The translations under genes and the position numbers were made by a program. From an uncultured Bacilli bacterium (GTDB lineage Bacteria; Bacillota_I; Bacilli_A; RF39; UBA660): DNA of 64,000 nt. This document shows, one piece after another, positions 17,871-25,462 of this stretch. Each line of letters opens with the position of its first letter. Positions within the stretch are counted from its first letter, which is position 1. The stretch spans positions 40,740 through 104,739 of the forward strand of contig CATLBU010000001.1 in the NCBI GenBank assembly GCA_949879835.1, read 5' to 3'. The notes beneath the pieces were generated by a model. That model was not told the origin of the DNA. It did no database searches and saw nothing but the letters and a program-made list of their open reading frames with translations.

Positions 17871-18141
17871 AGTTTAAAGCATCTTTTAATTTAGAACCAG
17901 CTTTAATAGTAACTGCAGTTCTTGCTGGAACAGGAACAGTTTCACCAGTTCTAGGATTACGTGCAGTAGTAGCAGGTTTGTCTTTTGTTGTAAAAGTGCA
18001 GAACCCTGTTAAAGTAACTTTTCCTTCTTCTTTTAATCCCTTAGTGATTCCTTTCATCATAGCTTCTAAAGCATGACTAGCATCAGCTTTTGTTAATCCA
18101 GTTTCTTCTGCCATAAAATCTACTAAATTTGTTTTTGACAT
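17869..18141 (-). CDS. HU-family DNA-binding protein
   Basis: HU bends and compacts DNA as a dimer. The 90-residue protein has the family layout: N-terminal helices (MSKTNLVDFMAEETGLTKAD), the GFCTFTTKDKPATTARNPRTGE arm start, and the C-terminal KAGSKLKDALN helix. The arm contains the intercalating RNPRTGE Pro. It is monocistronic, with its own promoter and terminator, which fits high expression. Confidence 0.95.
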   Translation of the reverse strand: MSKTNLVDFMAEETGLTKADASHALEAMMKGITKGLKEEGKVTLTGFCTFTTKDKPATTARNPRTGETVPVPARTAVTIKAGSKLKDALN

Positions 18142-18188
18142 TTAATAATACATCCTCATATTTGTTAAGCTATCTTGCTTACACTTAA

Positions 18189-18217
18189 AGAATACCATGT
18201 TTTACTTATAAAATCAA
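18189..18217 (-). promoter_or_regulatory. promoter of the HU gene
   Basis: On the minus strand TTGATT (18212-18217), a 17-bp spacer and TGG-TATTCT (18189-18194) form a good promoter with an extended -10. Confidence 0.6.
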
Positions 18218-18292
18218 TAACTTTTTAAGTAAATTATTATTTTTTCCTTGAAAAACAAGAAAATAGTATTCCTATTTATCCAGTAAATCCAA

Positions 18293-18321
18293 TTGACAAA
18301 TAATAGATTTTTTGAGAAAAT
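18293..18321 (+). promoter_or_regulatory. promoter of gpsB-rnpB
   Basis: TTGACA (18293-18298) with a 17-bp spacer to GAAAAT (18316-18321), preceded by TG-A, is a consensus -35 with a weaker extended -10. Confidence 0.5.
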
Positions 18322-18346
18322 AGTACTAGATTAGAGAGGTGGTTCC

Positions 18347-18673
18347 ATGTATCAGGAAAGAATCTTATTGACTGGTAAAGATATATTAGAAAAAGATTTT
18401 AAAATCGATACCAGAGGATATCGACCACAGGAAGTAGATAAATTCCTAGATGTTATTATTAGGGACTATGAAGAATTTATGGTCATAATCAAGGAATTGG
18501 AAAATGACAAAAAAGAATTAATTGAAGATAATATTAAGTTAAAACAAGAAAATCGTAATCTTCGAACAAAACTAGAAGTATTAAGAGAAGGATCTAGTGG
18601 AGGGGAAGTTAGCAATGCCGACCTTCTTAGAAGATTATCCAATTTAGAAAAAATTATATATGGAAAAGAATAA
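18347..18673 (+). CDS. gpsB: cell-cycle protein GpsB (DivIVA family)
   Basis: GpsB coordinates peptidoglycan synthesis between septum and side wall. The 108-residue protein has the DivIVA-type N-terminal membrane-binding segment (DFKIDTRGYRPQEVDKFLDVIIRDY), a coiled coil (about 35-75) and a short C-terminal helical trimer segment (DLLRRLSNLEKIIYG). AGAGGTGG precedes the ATG. It lies directly before rnpB, an arrangement common in Bacillota. Confidence 0.92.
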   Translation: MYQERILLTGKDILEKDFKIDTRGYRPQEVDKFLDVIIRDYEEFMVIIKELENDKKELIEDNIKLKQENRNLRTKLEVLREGSSGGEVSNADLLRRLSNLEKIIYGKE

Positions 18674-19024
18674 TATCTTGACAAACGCGCTATTTTTATA
18701 ATAGTGAGGAAAGTCCATGCTCGCATAGTCTGAGATGACTATAGTGTTCGTGCTCAGGGAAACAATAACCTGAGGTAGAAAATTTCTAACGGCTCTGAAA
18801 TAACCTAAGTATTCTATATGGTTAGAGTAGGTATAAAAGTGCCATAGTGACGAATAAACTGGAAACGGTGGAAATGGAACGTGGTAAACCCCACGAGCGA
18901 GAAACCCAAATTTTGGTAGGGGAGCCTAATAATTAAGAAATTGAATTAATTATGGGATTGCATGTATGCAATAGATAGATGTTTGTCGCCTTTTTAAGGT
19001 ACAGAACATGGCTTATAAGATATT
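18672..19024 (+). ncRNA. rnpB: RNase P RNA, class B (Bacillus type)
   Basis: The catalytic RNA of RNase P matures tRNA 5' ends. Core blocks are GAGGAAAGTCCATGCTCGC (18706 on), AGTGTTCGTGC, AAAGTGCCA-AGTGACGAA, GTGGTAAACCCC-CGAGCGAG and AACCCAAATTTTGGTAGGGG. The final ACAGAACATGGCTTA (19001-19015) pairs with the first block as P4. P1 is seen as AATATCTT (18672-18679) with AAGATATT (19017-19024). P2 is GACAAAC (18680-18686) with GTTTGTC (18981-18987). At about 353 nt it is shorter than the B. subtilis RNA. Its 5' end overlaps the gpsB stop codon. Confidence 0.95.
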
Positions 19025-19053
19025 ATAATAGTTATAAGAAAGAAGGCGTTATC

Positions 19054-19548
19054 TTGAAAGAGATTGGAGAGGCTTTGAGAGAAGCAAGAGAGAATATTGG
19101 AATTTCAATAGAAGAAGCAGCAAATGACTTGAAACTAAGACCAAGTCAGATAGAAAATCTTGAAGCAGGAAAACGAGAAGCTTTTAAAGATGTCTTCTTT
19201 TTAAAATATTTTATTCGTGATTATTCCAAATATTTAGGATTAAATTATGAAGATATGATTGATGAATTTAATGAATATCTATTTGAATGTACATCCAGAA
19301 TATCGTTAGATGAAATCAAAAAAGCAAAAAAGAAATTAGAAAAAAATCAAAAAAAAGAGGATAAAAAAATCAGATCACCCTATACATTAGAGAGAGATCA
19401 TAGAATCTATATACCAACTATTATTATTTATATCATTATTACCATTTTGGTACTGGGAATTGGATATTATATATTCTCATTATTTGATGGAGATGATTTT
19501 CAAAATGAAAATGATAATATTATTACTCGAGAACGTGTAATTAGATAG
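19054..19548 (+). CDS. RodZ-like helix-turn-helix membrane protein
   Basis: The product (164 residues) has an N-terminal Cro/CI-type HTH (EIGEALREARENIGISIEEAANDLKLRPSQIENLE), a charged linker and one membrane span near 115-140. RodZ proteins link MreB to the cell-elongation machinery; the periplasmic DUF4115 part is nearly absent here. The gene order rodZ-like, pgsA, recA, rny matches Bacillus. TTG 19054 behind GAAGG is taken as start, because the in-frame ATG 18979 lies inside the RNase P RNA. Confidence 0.75.
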   Translation: MKEIGEALREARENIGISIEEAANDLKLRPSQIENLEAGKREAFKDVFFLKYFIRDYSKYLGLNYEDMIDEFNEYLFECTSRISLDEIKKAKKKLEKNQKKEDKKIRSPYTLERDHRIYIPTIIIYIIITILVLGIGYYIFSLFDGDDFQNENDNIITRERVIR

Positions 19549-19556
19549 GAGTCAAA

Positions 19557-20156
19557 ATGAATTTACCAAATAAAATAACAATGAGTCGAATTTTTTTATC
19601 AATATTTATTATTATATTATTAATCTTTCCATTTGACGCAACAGGAATTGTAATACCAAAAGTCTTTATTAATGAAATGTTAGTAGTAGATGTTAAATAT
19701 ATCATTGCAGGCATATTATTTATTATCGCATCCATTACAGATTTTTTGGATGGACATATTGCCAGAAAATATGGATTAATTACAGACTTTGGAAAAATGA
19801 TTGATGCCATCGCTGACAAGATATTAGTGAACTCTGTTTTAATTATATTAGCTGCTTCTGGTTTCATTTCACCAATTATTCCAGTTGTTATAATTGTAAG
19901 AGATAGTGTTGTAAATTCTATTAAAATGATAGCAGGAAGTAAGGGACAAGTGGTAGCAGCAATTAAAATGGGAAAATTGAAAACAGCCTCTCTGATGGTT
20001 GGTATTGTTTTAACATTGTTTTATAACTTACCCTTTGAACTATATAATTTAAAAATATCAGATGCATTATTAATTATTGCTTGTGTATTATCTATTATAT
20101 CGGCTGTACAATATTATTCCATGAACAAAGAATTGATTTTTGAAGAAGAATTATAA
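19557..20156 (+). CDS. pgsA: CDP-diacylglycerol-glycerol-3-phosphate 3-phosphatidyltransferase
   Basis: PgsA makes phosphatidylglycerol phosphate, the first step to phosphatidylglycerol and cardiolipin. The 199-residue membrane protein contains the CDP-alcohol phosphotransferase signature DFLDGHIARKYGLITDFGKM, continuing to a last Asp (D-x2-DG-x2-AR-x8-G-x3-D-x3-D). About five further membrane spans are visible. TAGGAG precedes the ATG, 8 bases after the rodZ-like stop. Together with the glycosyltransferase at 7949 it supplies the membrane-lipid pathway. Confidence 0.93.
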   Translation: MNLPNKITMSRIFLSIFIIILLIFPFDATGIVIPKVFINEMLVVDVKYIIAGILFIIASITDFLDGHIARKYGLITDFGKMIDAIADKILVNSVLIILAASGFISPIIPVVIIVRDSVVNSIKMIAGSKGQVVAAIKMGKLKTASLMVGIVLTLFYNLPFELYNLKISDALLIIACVLSIISAVQYYSMNKELIFEEEL

Positions 20157-20158
20157 TG

Positions 20159-20186
20159 AAATCCCTTAATTTGCTAGGGATTTTTC
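20159..20186 (+). terminator. terminator after pgsA
   Basis: AAATCCCT (20159-20166) and AGGGATTT (20176-20183) pair and are followed by T-rich sequence. Confidence 0.7.
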
Positions 20187-20211
20187 ATTTTTTGTAAAAA
20201 ATCGAGAAAAT

Positions 20212-20225
20212 AAAACAAATGTTCG
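20212..20225 (+). promoter_or_regulatory. candidate LexA (SOS) box of recA
   Basis: AAAACAAATGTTCG matches the Bacillota LexA box CGAAC-N4-GTTCG at all but the first two bases. It lies 9 bases upstream of the recA -35. Confidence 0.55.
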
Positions 20226-20234
20226 TTTTTGGTA

Positions 20235-20263
20235 TTGACTTTCTTTTTTTTATGGGATATAAT
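20235..20263 (+). promoter_or_regulatory. recA promoter
   Basis: TTGACT (20235-20240), a 17-bp spacer and TATAAT (20258-20263) form a near-consensus sigma-A promoter. Confidence 0.8.
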
Positions 20264-20292
20264 TTATTTGTAAATGTTAGGAGGAATACAAA

Positions 20293-21303
20293 ATGGCAAA
20301 AACAACAGTGGATAAAACATTGGATCAAGTACTTGCAGATATAGAAAAACAATTTGGAAAAGGTTCTGTGATGAAACTAGGAGAGAACGAACATAGAAAG
20401 ATAGATGTGATATCAAGTGGTTCGTTATCTTTAGATATAAATTTAGGAATTGGTGGGTATCCAAAGGGAAGAATTATAGAAATATATGGACCAGAATCAA
20501 GTGGGAAAACAACTTTTGCTCTACATGCAATTGCGGAAGCACAAAAGGCAGGAGGAAGAGCTGCTTTTATTGATGCAGAACATGCTTTAGACCCTCAATA
20601 TGCAGCTAAGATAGGTGTTAATATTGATGACCTATTATTATCACAACCAGACAATGGGGAACAAGCATTAGAAATTTGCGAAGCTTTGGTTCGAAGTGGA
20701 GCTATTAGTATTATTGTAATTGATTCAGTAGCTGCTCTTGTCCCACAAGCTGAAATCGAGGGAGAAATGGGTGATACTCATGTAGGATTACAAGCAAGAT
20801 TAATGAGTCAAGCTTTAAGAAAATTATCTGGTGTAATTAGTAAAACGAATACCATTGCAATTTTTATTAATCAATTAAGAGAAAAAGTTGGTGTTATGTT
20901 TGGTAATCCTGAAACAACTCCAGGAGGAAGAGCCCTAAAATTTTATTCATCAGTTCGCTTAGAAATTAGACGATCAGAACAAATTAAAAATGGAGTAGAA
21001 GTGATCGGAAATAAAACCAATGTCAAAGTGGTAAAAAATAAAATGGCACCACCATTTAAAAACTGTTCAGTGGATATTATGTATGGAGAGGGAGTTTCTA
21101 AAGAAGGTGAATTAGTGGATTTAGCTGCTGAGGCTAAAATCATTGAAAAAAGTGGAGCTTGGTACTCTTATAATGGAGAAAAATTAGGCCAAGGAAAAGA
21201 GAATGTAAAAGAGCTCTTTAAAACTAATAATGAATTAAAAGAGGAAATAGAGGCTAAAGTAAGAGAACACTTCGATGTAACAATTTCAAAGGAGACAGAA
21301 TAG
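20293..21303 (+). CDS. recA: recombinase RecA
   Basis: RecA catalyses homologous strand exchange and activates LexA self-cleavage. The 336-residue protein contains Walker A GPESSGKT near 65-72, the IDAEHALDP and [12 protein letters not shown] (Walker B) segments, loop L1 (GEMGDTHVG) and the [20 protein letters not shown] switch region. AGGAGG precedes the ATG. The LexA-like box upstream suggests SOS control. cinA, often between pgsA and recA, is absent. Confidence 0.98.
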   Translation: MAKTTVDKTLDQVLADIEKQFGKGSVMKLGENEHRKIDVISSGSLSLDINLGIGGYPKGRIIEIYGPESSGKTTFALHAIAEAQKAGGRAAFIDAEHALDPQYAAKIGVNIDDLLLSQPDNGEQALEICEALVRSGAISIIVIDSVAALVPQAEIEGEMGDTHVGLQARLMSQALRKLSGVISKTNTIAIFINQLREKVGVMFGNPETTPGGRALKFYSSVRLEIRRSEQIKNGVEVIGNKTNVKVVKNKMAPPFKNCSVDIMYGEGVSKEGELVDLAAEAKIIEKSGAWYSYNGEKLGQGKENVKELFKTNNELKEEIEAKVREHFDVTISKETE

Positions 21304-21326
21304 ATTTCAAATGAAATCTTTTTTTG
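21302..21326 (+). terminator. terminator of recA
   Basis: AGATTTC (21302-21308) pairs with GAAATCT (21313-21319) before a T7 run; the stop codon touches the stem. Confidence 0.75.
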
Positions 21327-21341
21327 TCACTAAAAATGAAC

Positions 21342-21370
21342 TTGACTAAAGACCAAATAACATATAAAAT
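21342..21370 (+). promoter_or_regulatory. promoter of rny
   Basis: TTGACT (21342-21347), a 17-bp spacer and TAAAAT (21365-21370). Confidence 0.7.
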
Positions 21371-21426
21371 GTTAATAGGTAAAATAATAAGTTTTACTAA
21401 AGTGATAAATAGAAATGGAGGGACTT

Positions 21427-22980
21427 ATGAATTCAATTATAATCTCCATTTTGCTAATTTTGATTGGAATTTTTGTTGGTGTAATATCCATATATATAGT
21501 AAATTACATAAAAAAAAGAAATGAAACTATAAAGGCAGAAAATATATTAGAAAAGGCAAAAAAAGAAGCCGAATTATTAAAACGTGATACAATTTTAGAA
21601 ACAAAAGAAGAAGTTCATCGATTAAAGATAGAATCAGAAAAAGAACTAAAAGAAAAAAAGAGCGAAATTAAAGAATCTGAAGAACGTCTATTACAACGTG
21701 AAAATAACATGGATAGAAGAGATCAAACCCTTCAAAATCGTGAACAGATGTTAGAAGAAAGAGAAAATAATTTGGCATCCAAACAAAAAGATATTCAAAA
21801 TGAACAAGTAAAAATGGAAGAACTAAAAAGACAACAACTTGATTTATTAGAACAAATTTCAGGATACTCTAAACAAGAGGCAAAAGACTTAGTATTAAAG
21901 CGTGTAGAAGAAATGATGAGTTTAGAAATTGCAAGCTACATTAAAGAGAAAGAATCTAAAGCAAAATTAGAAGCCGATCGAAATGCTAAAAACATGTTAA
22001 TTAATTGCATGCATAAATATGCAGGAGATGTTTCTAGTGAGCAAACAGTCACAGTAGTGGACCTACCAAATGATGATATGAAGGGTCGCTTGATTGGTCG
22101 TGAGGGGCGAAACATTAGAACAATAGAAGCTGTAACTGGAGTTGATTTAATTATTGATGACACCCCAGAAGCAATTGTACTTTCTAGTTTTGATCCTTTA
22201 CGAAGAGAAATTGCTAGAGTAACTATCGAAACACTTATGAAAGATGGAAGAATTCATCCAACAAGAATAGAAGAACTCTATGATAAGGTATCGAAAGATA
22301 TGCAAGTAAAAATTCGTGAATATGGTGAAGCGGCAGCATTCGAATTAGGGCTTACTAAAATAGATCCAGAATTAATAGAAATCATTGGTAAGCTACATTT
22401 TAGAACTAGTTTTGGTCAAAATGCACTACAACATTCTCTAGAAGTTGCCCACCTTTCAGGTTTAATAGCAGCAGAACTTGGAGAAAATGAGATACTAGCT
22501 AAGAGAGCTGGATTACTACATGATATTGGAAAAGCAATCGATCATGAAGTAGAAGGAAGTCACATCGTTATTGGTGGAGAGATTGCTAAAAGATTTAAAG
22601 AAAACGAAATCGTTATTAATGCAATAGAATCTCACCACGGAGATATAGAAGCTACAAGTATTATTTCTGAGATTGTGGCAATTGCAGATACCTTATCTGC
22701 TTCTAGACCAGGCGCACGAAACGATTCATTAGAAAACTATGTAAAGCGTCTAAAAGATTTAGAAGAAATAGGAAATACAATAGATGGTGTGGAAAAAAGC
22801 TTTGCAGTTCAAGCAGGCCGAGAAATCCGTGTTATTGTAAAACCTGAGGAAATAGATGATTTAGGTAGTTATAAAGTAGCACGTGATATTAAAACTAGAA
22901 TTGAAAACGAATTACAATATCCTGGAACGATTAAAGTTACAGTAATTCGAGAGACACGTGCCTTAGAAGAAGCAAAATAA
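21427..22980 (+). CDS. rny: ribonuclease Y
   Basis: RNase Y is the membrane-anchored endonuclease that starts mRNA decay in Bacillota. The protein (517 residues) has an N-terminal membrane span (about 3-25) and a long Glu/Lys-rich coiled coil (30-190). A KH domain ([19 protein letters not shown] near 218) and an HD domain with HSLEVAHL and LLHDIGKA (about 340-370) follow. ATG 21427 follows GGAGGG with good spacing; ATG 21415 overlaps that site and is rejected. It has its own promoter and terminator. Confidence 0.97.
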   Translation: MNSIIISILLILIGIFVGVISIYIVNYIKKRNETIKAENILEKAKKEAELLKRDTILETKEEVHRLKIESEKELKEKKSEIKESEERLLQRENNMDRRDQTLQNREQMLEERENNLASKQKDIQNEQVKMEELKRQQLDLLEQISGYSKQEAKDLVLKRVEEMMSLEIASYIKEKESKAKLEADRNAKNMLINCMHKYAGDVSSEQTVTVVDLPNDDMKGRLIGREGRNIRTIEAVTGVDLIIDDTPEAIVLSSFDPLRREIARVTIETLMKDGRIHPTRIEELYDKVSKDMQVKIREYGEAAAFELGLTKIDPELIEIIGKLHFRTSFGQNALQHSLEVAHLSGLIAAELGENEILAKRAGLLHDIGKAIDHEVEGSHIVIGGEIAKRFKENEIVINAIESHHGDIEATSIISEIVAIADTLSASRPGARNDSLENYVKRLKDLEEIGNTIDGVEKSFAVQAGREIRVIVKPEEIDDLGSYKVARDIKTRIENELQYPGTIKVTVIRETRALEEAK

Positions 22981-23003
22981 AACAGTTCTTTGGAACTGTT
23001 TTT
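22981..23003. terminator. bidirectional terminator after rny
   Basis: AACAGTTC and GAACTGTT pair around TTTG, with T-rich flanks on both strands. It serves rny and the convergent gene at 23011. Confidence 0.75.
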
Positions 23004-23010
23004 CGGTATA

Positions 23011-23352
23011 TTAACGATAATATGGACCATAATAAGGATAAGGTCTAGGCGGATAATAAGGTACTGGATAAGGTCTTGGTCTTGGGTAAAAAGCTGGAGC
23101 TAAAAGTCCACCTGTAATTCCTCCTAGAACAAAAGGTCCTAAAAAGCCACCTGCAAAAACCCTATCATTAGAACTATTCATATATGGACTAGAAGAATAG
23201 GAAGATGGCATAGAATTTGAAATACGCATATTATTATTAGAACTACTTATATAAGGATTGAAATTAGATTCTGTAGAGTTAGACATAGAATTAGAAAATT
23301 GGGAGCTGTTATTATTATAGGATGGGATATTTTGTGGATAATTAGAATACAT
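23011..23352 (-). CDS. low-complexity Ser/Asn- and Pro/Tyr-rich protein, possible spore coat or surface protein
   Basis: The 113-residue protein has three parts. Residues 1-62 are Asn/Ser/Met/Tyr-rich and disordered. Residues 65-88 are a Gly-rich hydrophobic segment (FAGGFLGPFVLGGITGGLLAP), and the tail alternates Pro, Tyr and Arg (PRPRPYPVPYYPPRPYPYYG). Tyr- and Pro-rich low-complexity proteins with a Gly-rich patch are common in spore coats and exosporia, and this organism sporulates; the coat assignment is inference. AAGGAGG before the ATG supports real translation. No homologue family is recognised. Confidence 0.6.
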   Translation of the reverse strand: MYSNYPQNIPSYNNNSSQFSNSMSNSTESNFNPYISSSNNNMRISNSMPSSYSSSPYMNSSNDRVFAGGFLGPFVLGGITGGLLAPAFYPRPRPYPVPYYPPRPYPYYGPYYR

Positions 23353-23404
23353 AGAATTCCTCCTTTCATAATATATTATGTGATATAGAGAAAAGGGTGA
23401 AATT

Positions 23405-24514
23405 ATGGATGAAAGATTAAAAAAACTAAGTAGTACGATTGTGAATTACTCAATTGAAGTAAAGGAGAAAGAAAGAGTATTAATTACCTGTCAAACAGAC
23501 TACCCAGAGCAATTGGTAACATGTTTAATTCAGGATATTGTGCATGCAGGTGGGATTCCCTTTGTTAGAATGGTTAATCCAAGAATTAATACCGTTTTAT
23601 CAGAACTAACCAACTCAAATCGAATTAAAGAATTAAAAAAACATAGTGAAGATGATAATGAAAATTATGATTCCTTTATTAGTATTCGATATTCTACAAA
23701 TGATTTTGAGAATATGAACATCAAACCAGAGATTCGAAAGGAGATGGCAAAAGAAACCGCACAAGCCGACTATGTTCGAATTAATGAAAGAAAATGGGTT
23801 TTATTAAATTATCCATCTGTTTTAGATGCCTATAAAGCAAAGAAAACAACAGAAAACTATTATAATTATGCAATGGATGTAATGAATGTTAACTACGCAG
23901 AAATGTATGAAATGTTACGCCCATTGAAAGAATTAATGGGGAAAACAGACCAGGTTAGAATTATTAGCCCTGGAACAGATCTTACTTTCTCTATTAAAGG
24001 AATTCCCATTATTCCTTGCTGTGGAAAAAGCAATATTCCAGATGGGGAAATCTTTACAGCTCCAATTAAAGATAGCGTAAATGGAATGATTACTTATAAT
24101 ACCCCAAGTCCTTACCAAGGAAATGTGTATAATCATGTTCAACTAACATTTGAAAACGGAAAGATTATAAAAGCTACTTGTGATGGAGATAATGAAGAAT
24201 TAAATAATATATTCGATACAGATGAAGGAGCACGCTATATTGGAGAATTTTCGCTTGGATTAAATCCAGAGATTTTAGATCCTATGGGAGATATATTATT
24301 TGATGAAAAAATCATTGGAAGTATTCACTTCACACCAGGTCAAGCTTATGAGGAAGCGTTTAATGGAAACCATTCAGGAATACATTGGGATATGGTATTA
24401 ATCCAAAGAAAGGAATACGGAGGAGGAGAAATCTACTTTGATCATCAATTAATTCGAAAGGATGGACTCTTTGTATTACCAGATTTAATTCACTTAAATT
24501 ATGGATTAAAGTAG
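23405..24514 (+). CDS. M29-family metallo-aminopeptidase
   Basis: M29 aminopeptidases (AmpS/PepS/aminopeptidase T type) remove N-terminal residues using two metal ions. The 369-residue protein carries the expected ligands: Glu in IPDGEIFTAP, Glu in YIGEFSLG, His in GSIHFTPG and His-Trp-Asp in SGIHWDMV. The catalytic Tyr region follows near the C-terminus. The length fits the family. A TATAAT-like element is not obvious; AAAGGGTGAA precedes the ATG. It probably works in cytoplasmic peptide turnover. Confidence 0.92.
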   Translation: MDERLKKLSSTIVNYSIEVKEKERVLITCQTDYPEQLVTCLIQDIVHAGGIPFVRMVNPRINTVLSELTNSNRIKELKKHSEDDNENYDSFISIRYSTNDFENMNIKPEIRKEMAKETAQADYVRINERKWVLLNYPSVLDAYKAKKTTENYYNYAMDVMNVNYAEMYEMLRPLKELMGKTDQVRIISPGTDLTFSIKGIPIIPCCGKSNIPDGEIFTAPIKDSVNGMITYNTPSPYQGNVYNHVQLTFENGKIIKATCDGDNEELNNIFDTDEGARYIGEFSLGLNPEILDPMGDILFDEKIIGSIHFTPGQAYEEAFNGNHSGIHWDMVLIQRKEYGGGEIYFDHQLIRKDGLFVLPDLIHLNYGLK

Positions 24515-24555
24515 TAAAATTTTAGAAGAAACATATACTTAAGCAAGGTGATAAG

Positions 24556-25401
24556 ATGAAAAGATTACTAGAATCCGTTGGACTCATCACAGTAGTATGC
24601 TTAAGTTTTTTTTATACAGAAAAAACAGTAAATGTTGTCAAAGAATATGATGATATCATGGTTGCAATTAAAGAGAAAGAAGATACAAATAAGTTAGAAC
24701 CAATTGATGCGAAAATAGAAAAAAATACAATCATTCCTGGAATTCATGGACAGAAGGTAAACGAAAATAAAAGTTACAGTAAAATGAAAAGATATGGAAG
24801 TTTTAATTCTAGTTTAATGGTATATGAAGAAATCCGACCAAATATCTCCGTTTTAAACCATTTAGATAAATATATCATTCAAGGTAATAAGGAGAAAAAT
24901 ATGATTAGTCTTATCTTTTTAGTACAAGGAAATGACCAAATTGATAACATCCTTTCAATCTTACAAAAAAAGGAGATTCAAGCAAATTTTTTTGTGGATA
25001 GTACATGGCTAGAAGAAAATGAGACATCACTTAGTAAAATGATAACAGCAGGGCATAATATTGGAAGTCTAGGTAAACAAGGAGACTACACAGATAGTGA
25101 TTATCCTTGGGTCGATAATAAAATAAAGACAACAACTAATCAAAAATTTGGATATTGTTATAATGAAGTAGAAGACATTCAATCTCTAGAACTGTGTGCG
25201 AGCTACAACAATTATACAATTCGACCGAATATTATAATTGAATCAAAACCACTAATAGAAGTAAAAGAAAAAATAAGTCCAGGAAGCATGATATCTTTTA
25301 AGGTAAATGACCAAACAGCTACACAGCTTCCTTTAATTATAGAATATATCAAAAGTAAAGGATATACACTTGCTACTTTAGAAGAACATTTAAGTGAATA
25401 A
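24556..25401 (+). CDS. membrane-anchored polysaccharide-deacetylase-like protein lacking catalytic motifs
   Basis: The 281-residue protein has an N-terminal signal anchor (about 8-26), a linker, and a NodB-type fold candidate: ISLIFLVQGNDQIDNILSIL, then QANFFVDSTWLEEN, and KMITAGHNIGSLGKQGDY. These occupy the places of the TFDDG, ATFFV and GHEIGNHT motifs. The metal-binding Asp-Asp and the second His motif are replaced, so deacetylase activity is doubtful. The end (KSKGYTLATLEEHL) is typical of the family. Similar degenerate homologues occur among sporulation and cell-wall proteins. A role in binding glycan is possible but not shown. Confidence 0.6.
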   Translation: MKRLLESVGLITVVCLSFFYTEKTVNVVKEYDDIMVAIKEKEDTNKLEPIDAKIEKNTIIPGIHGQKVNENKSYSKMKRYGSFNSSLMVYEEIRPNISVLNHLDKYIIQGNKEKNMISLIFLVQGNDQIDNILSILQKKEIQANFFVDSTWLEENETSLSKMITAGHNIGSLGKQGDYTDSDYPWVDNKIKTTTNQKFGYCYNEVEDIQSLELCASYNNYTIRPNIIIESKPLIEVKEKISPGSMISFKVNDQTATQLPLIIEYIKSKGYTLATLEEHLSE

Positions 25402-25417
25402 TATTACAAAATAAAAG

Positions 25418-25452
25418 TTGAAGTCGTTTTAATCCTATTATATAATAGGATT
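25418..25452 (+). promoter_or_regulatory. promoter with a perfect 22-bp palindrome over the -10 (U32 gene)
   Basis: TTGAAG (25418-25423) and TATAAT (25441-25446) are 17 bp apart. The -10 lies inside a perfect palindrome, 25431-25452, with arms AATCCTATTAT and ATAATAGGATT. A repressor bound there would block the polymerase; a transcript starting downstream would not contain the full hairpin, so an operator is likelier than a terminator. Confidence 0.6.
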
Positions 25453-25462
25453 AGGTGGTACT

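Noticed and set aside
18678..18702. TTGACA and TATAAT near the rnpB 5' end as a promoter
   Set aside because: Spacing is only 13 bp, and both lie inside the mature RNA (P1/P2 region).
21324..21524. 66-codon frame at the start of rny
   Set aside because: Overlaps the rny promoter and coding start in another frame without a ribosome site.
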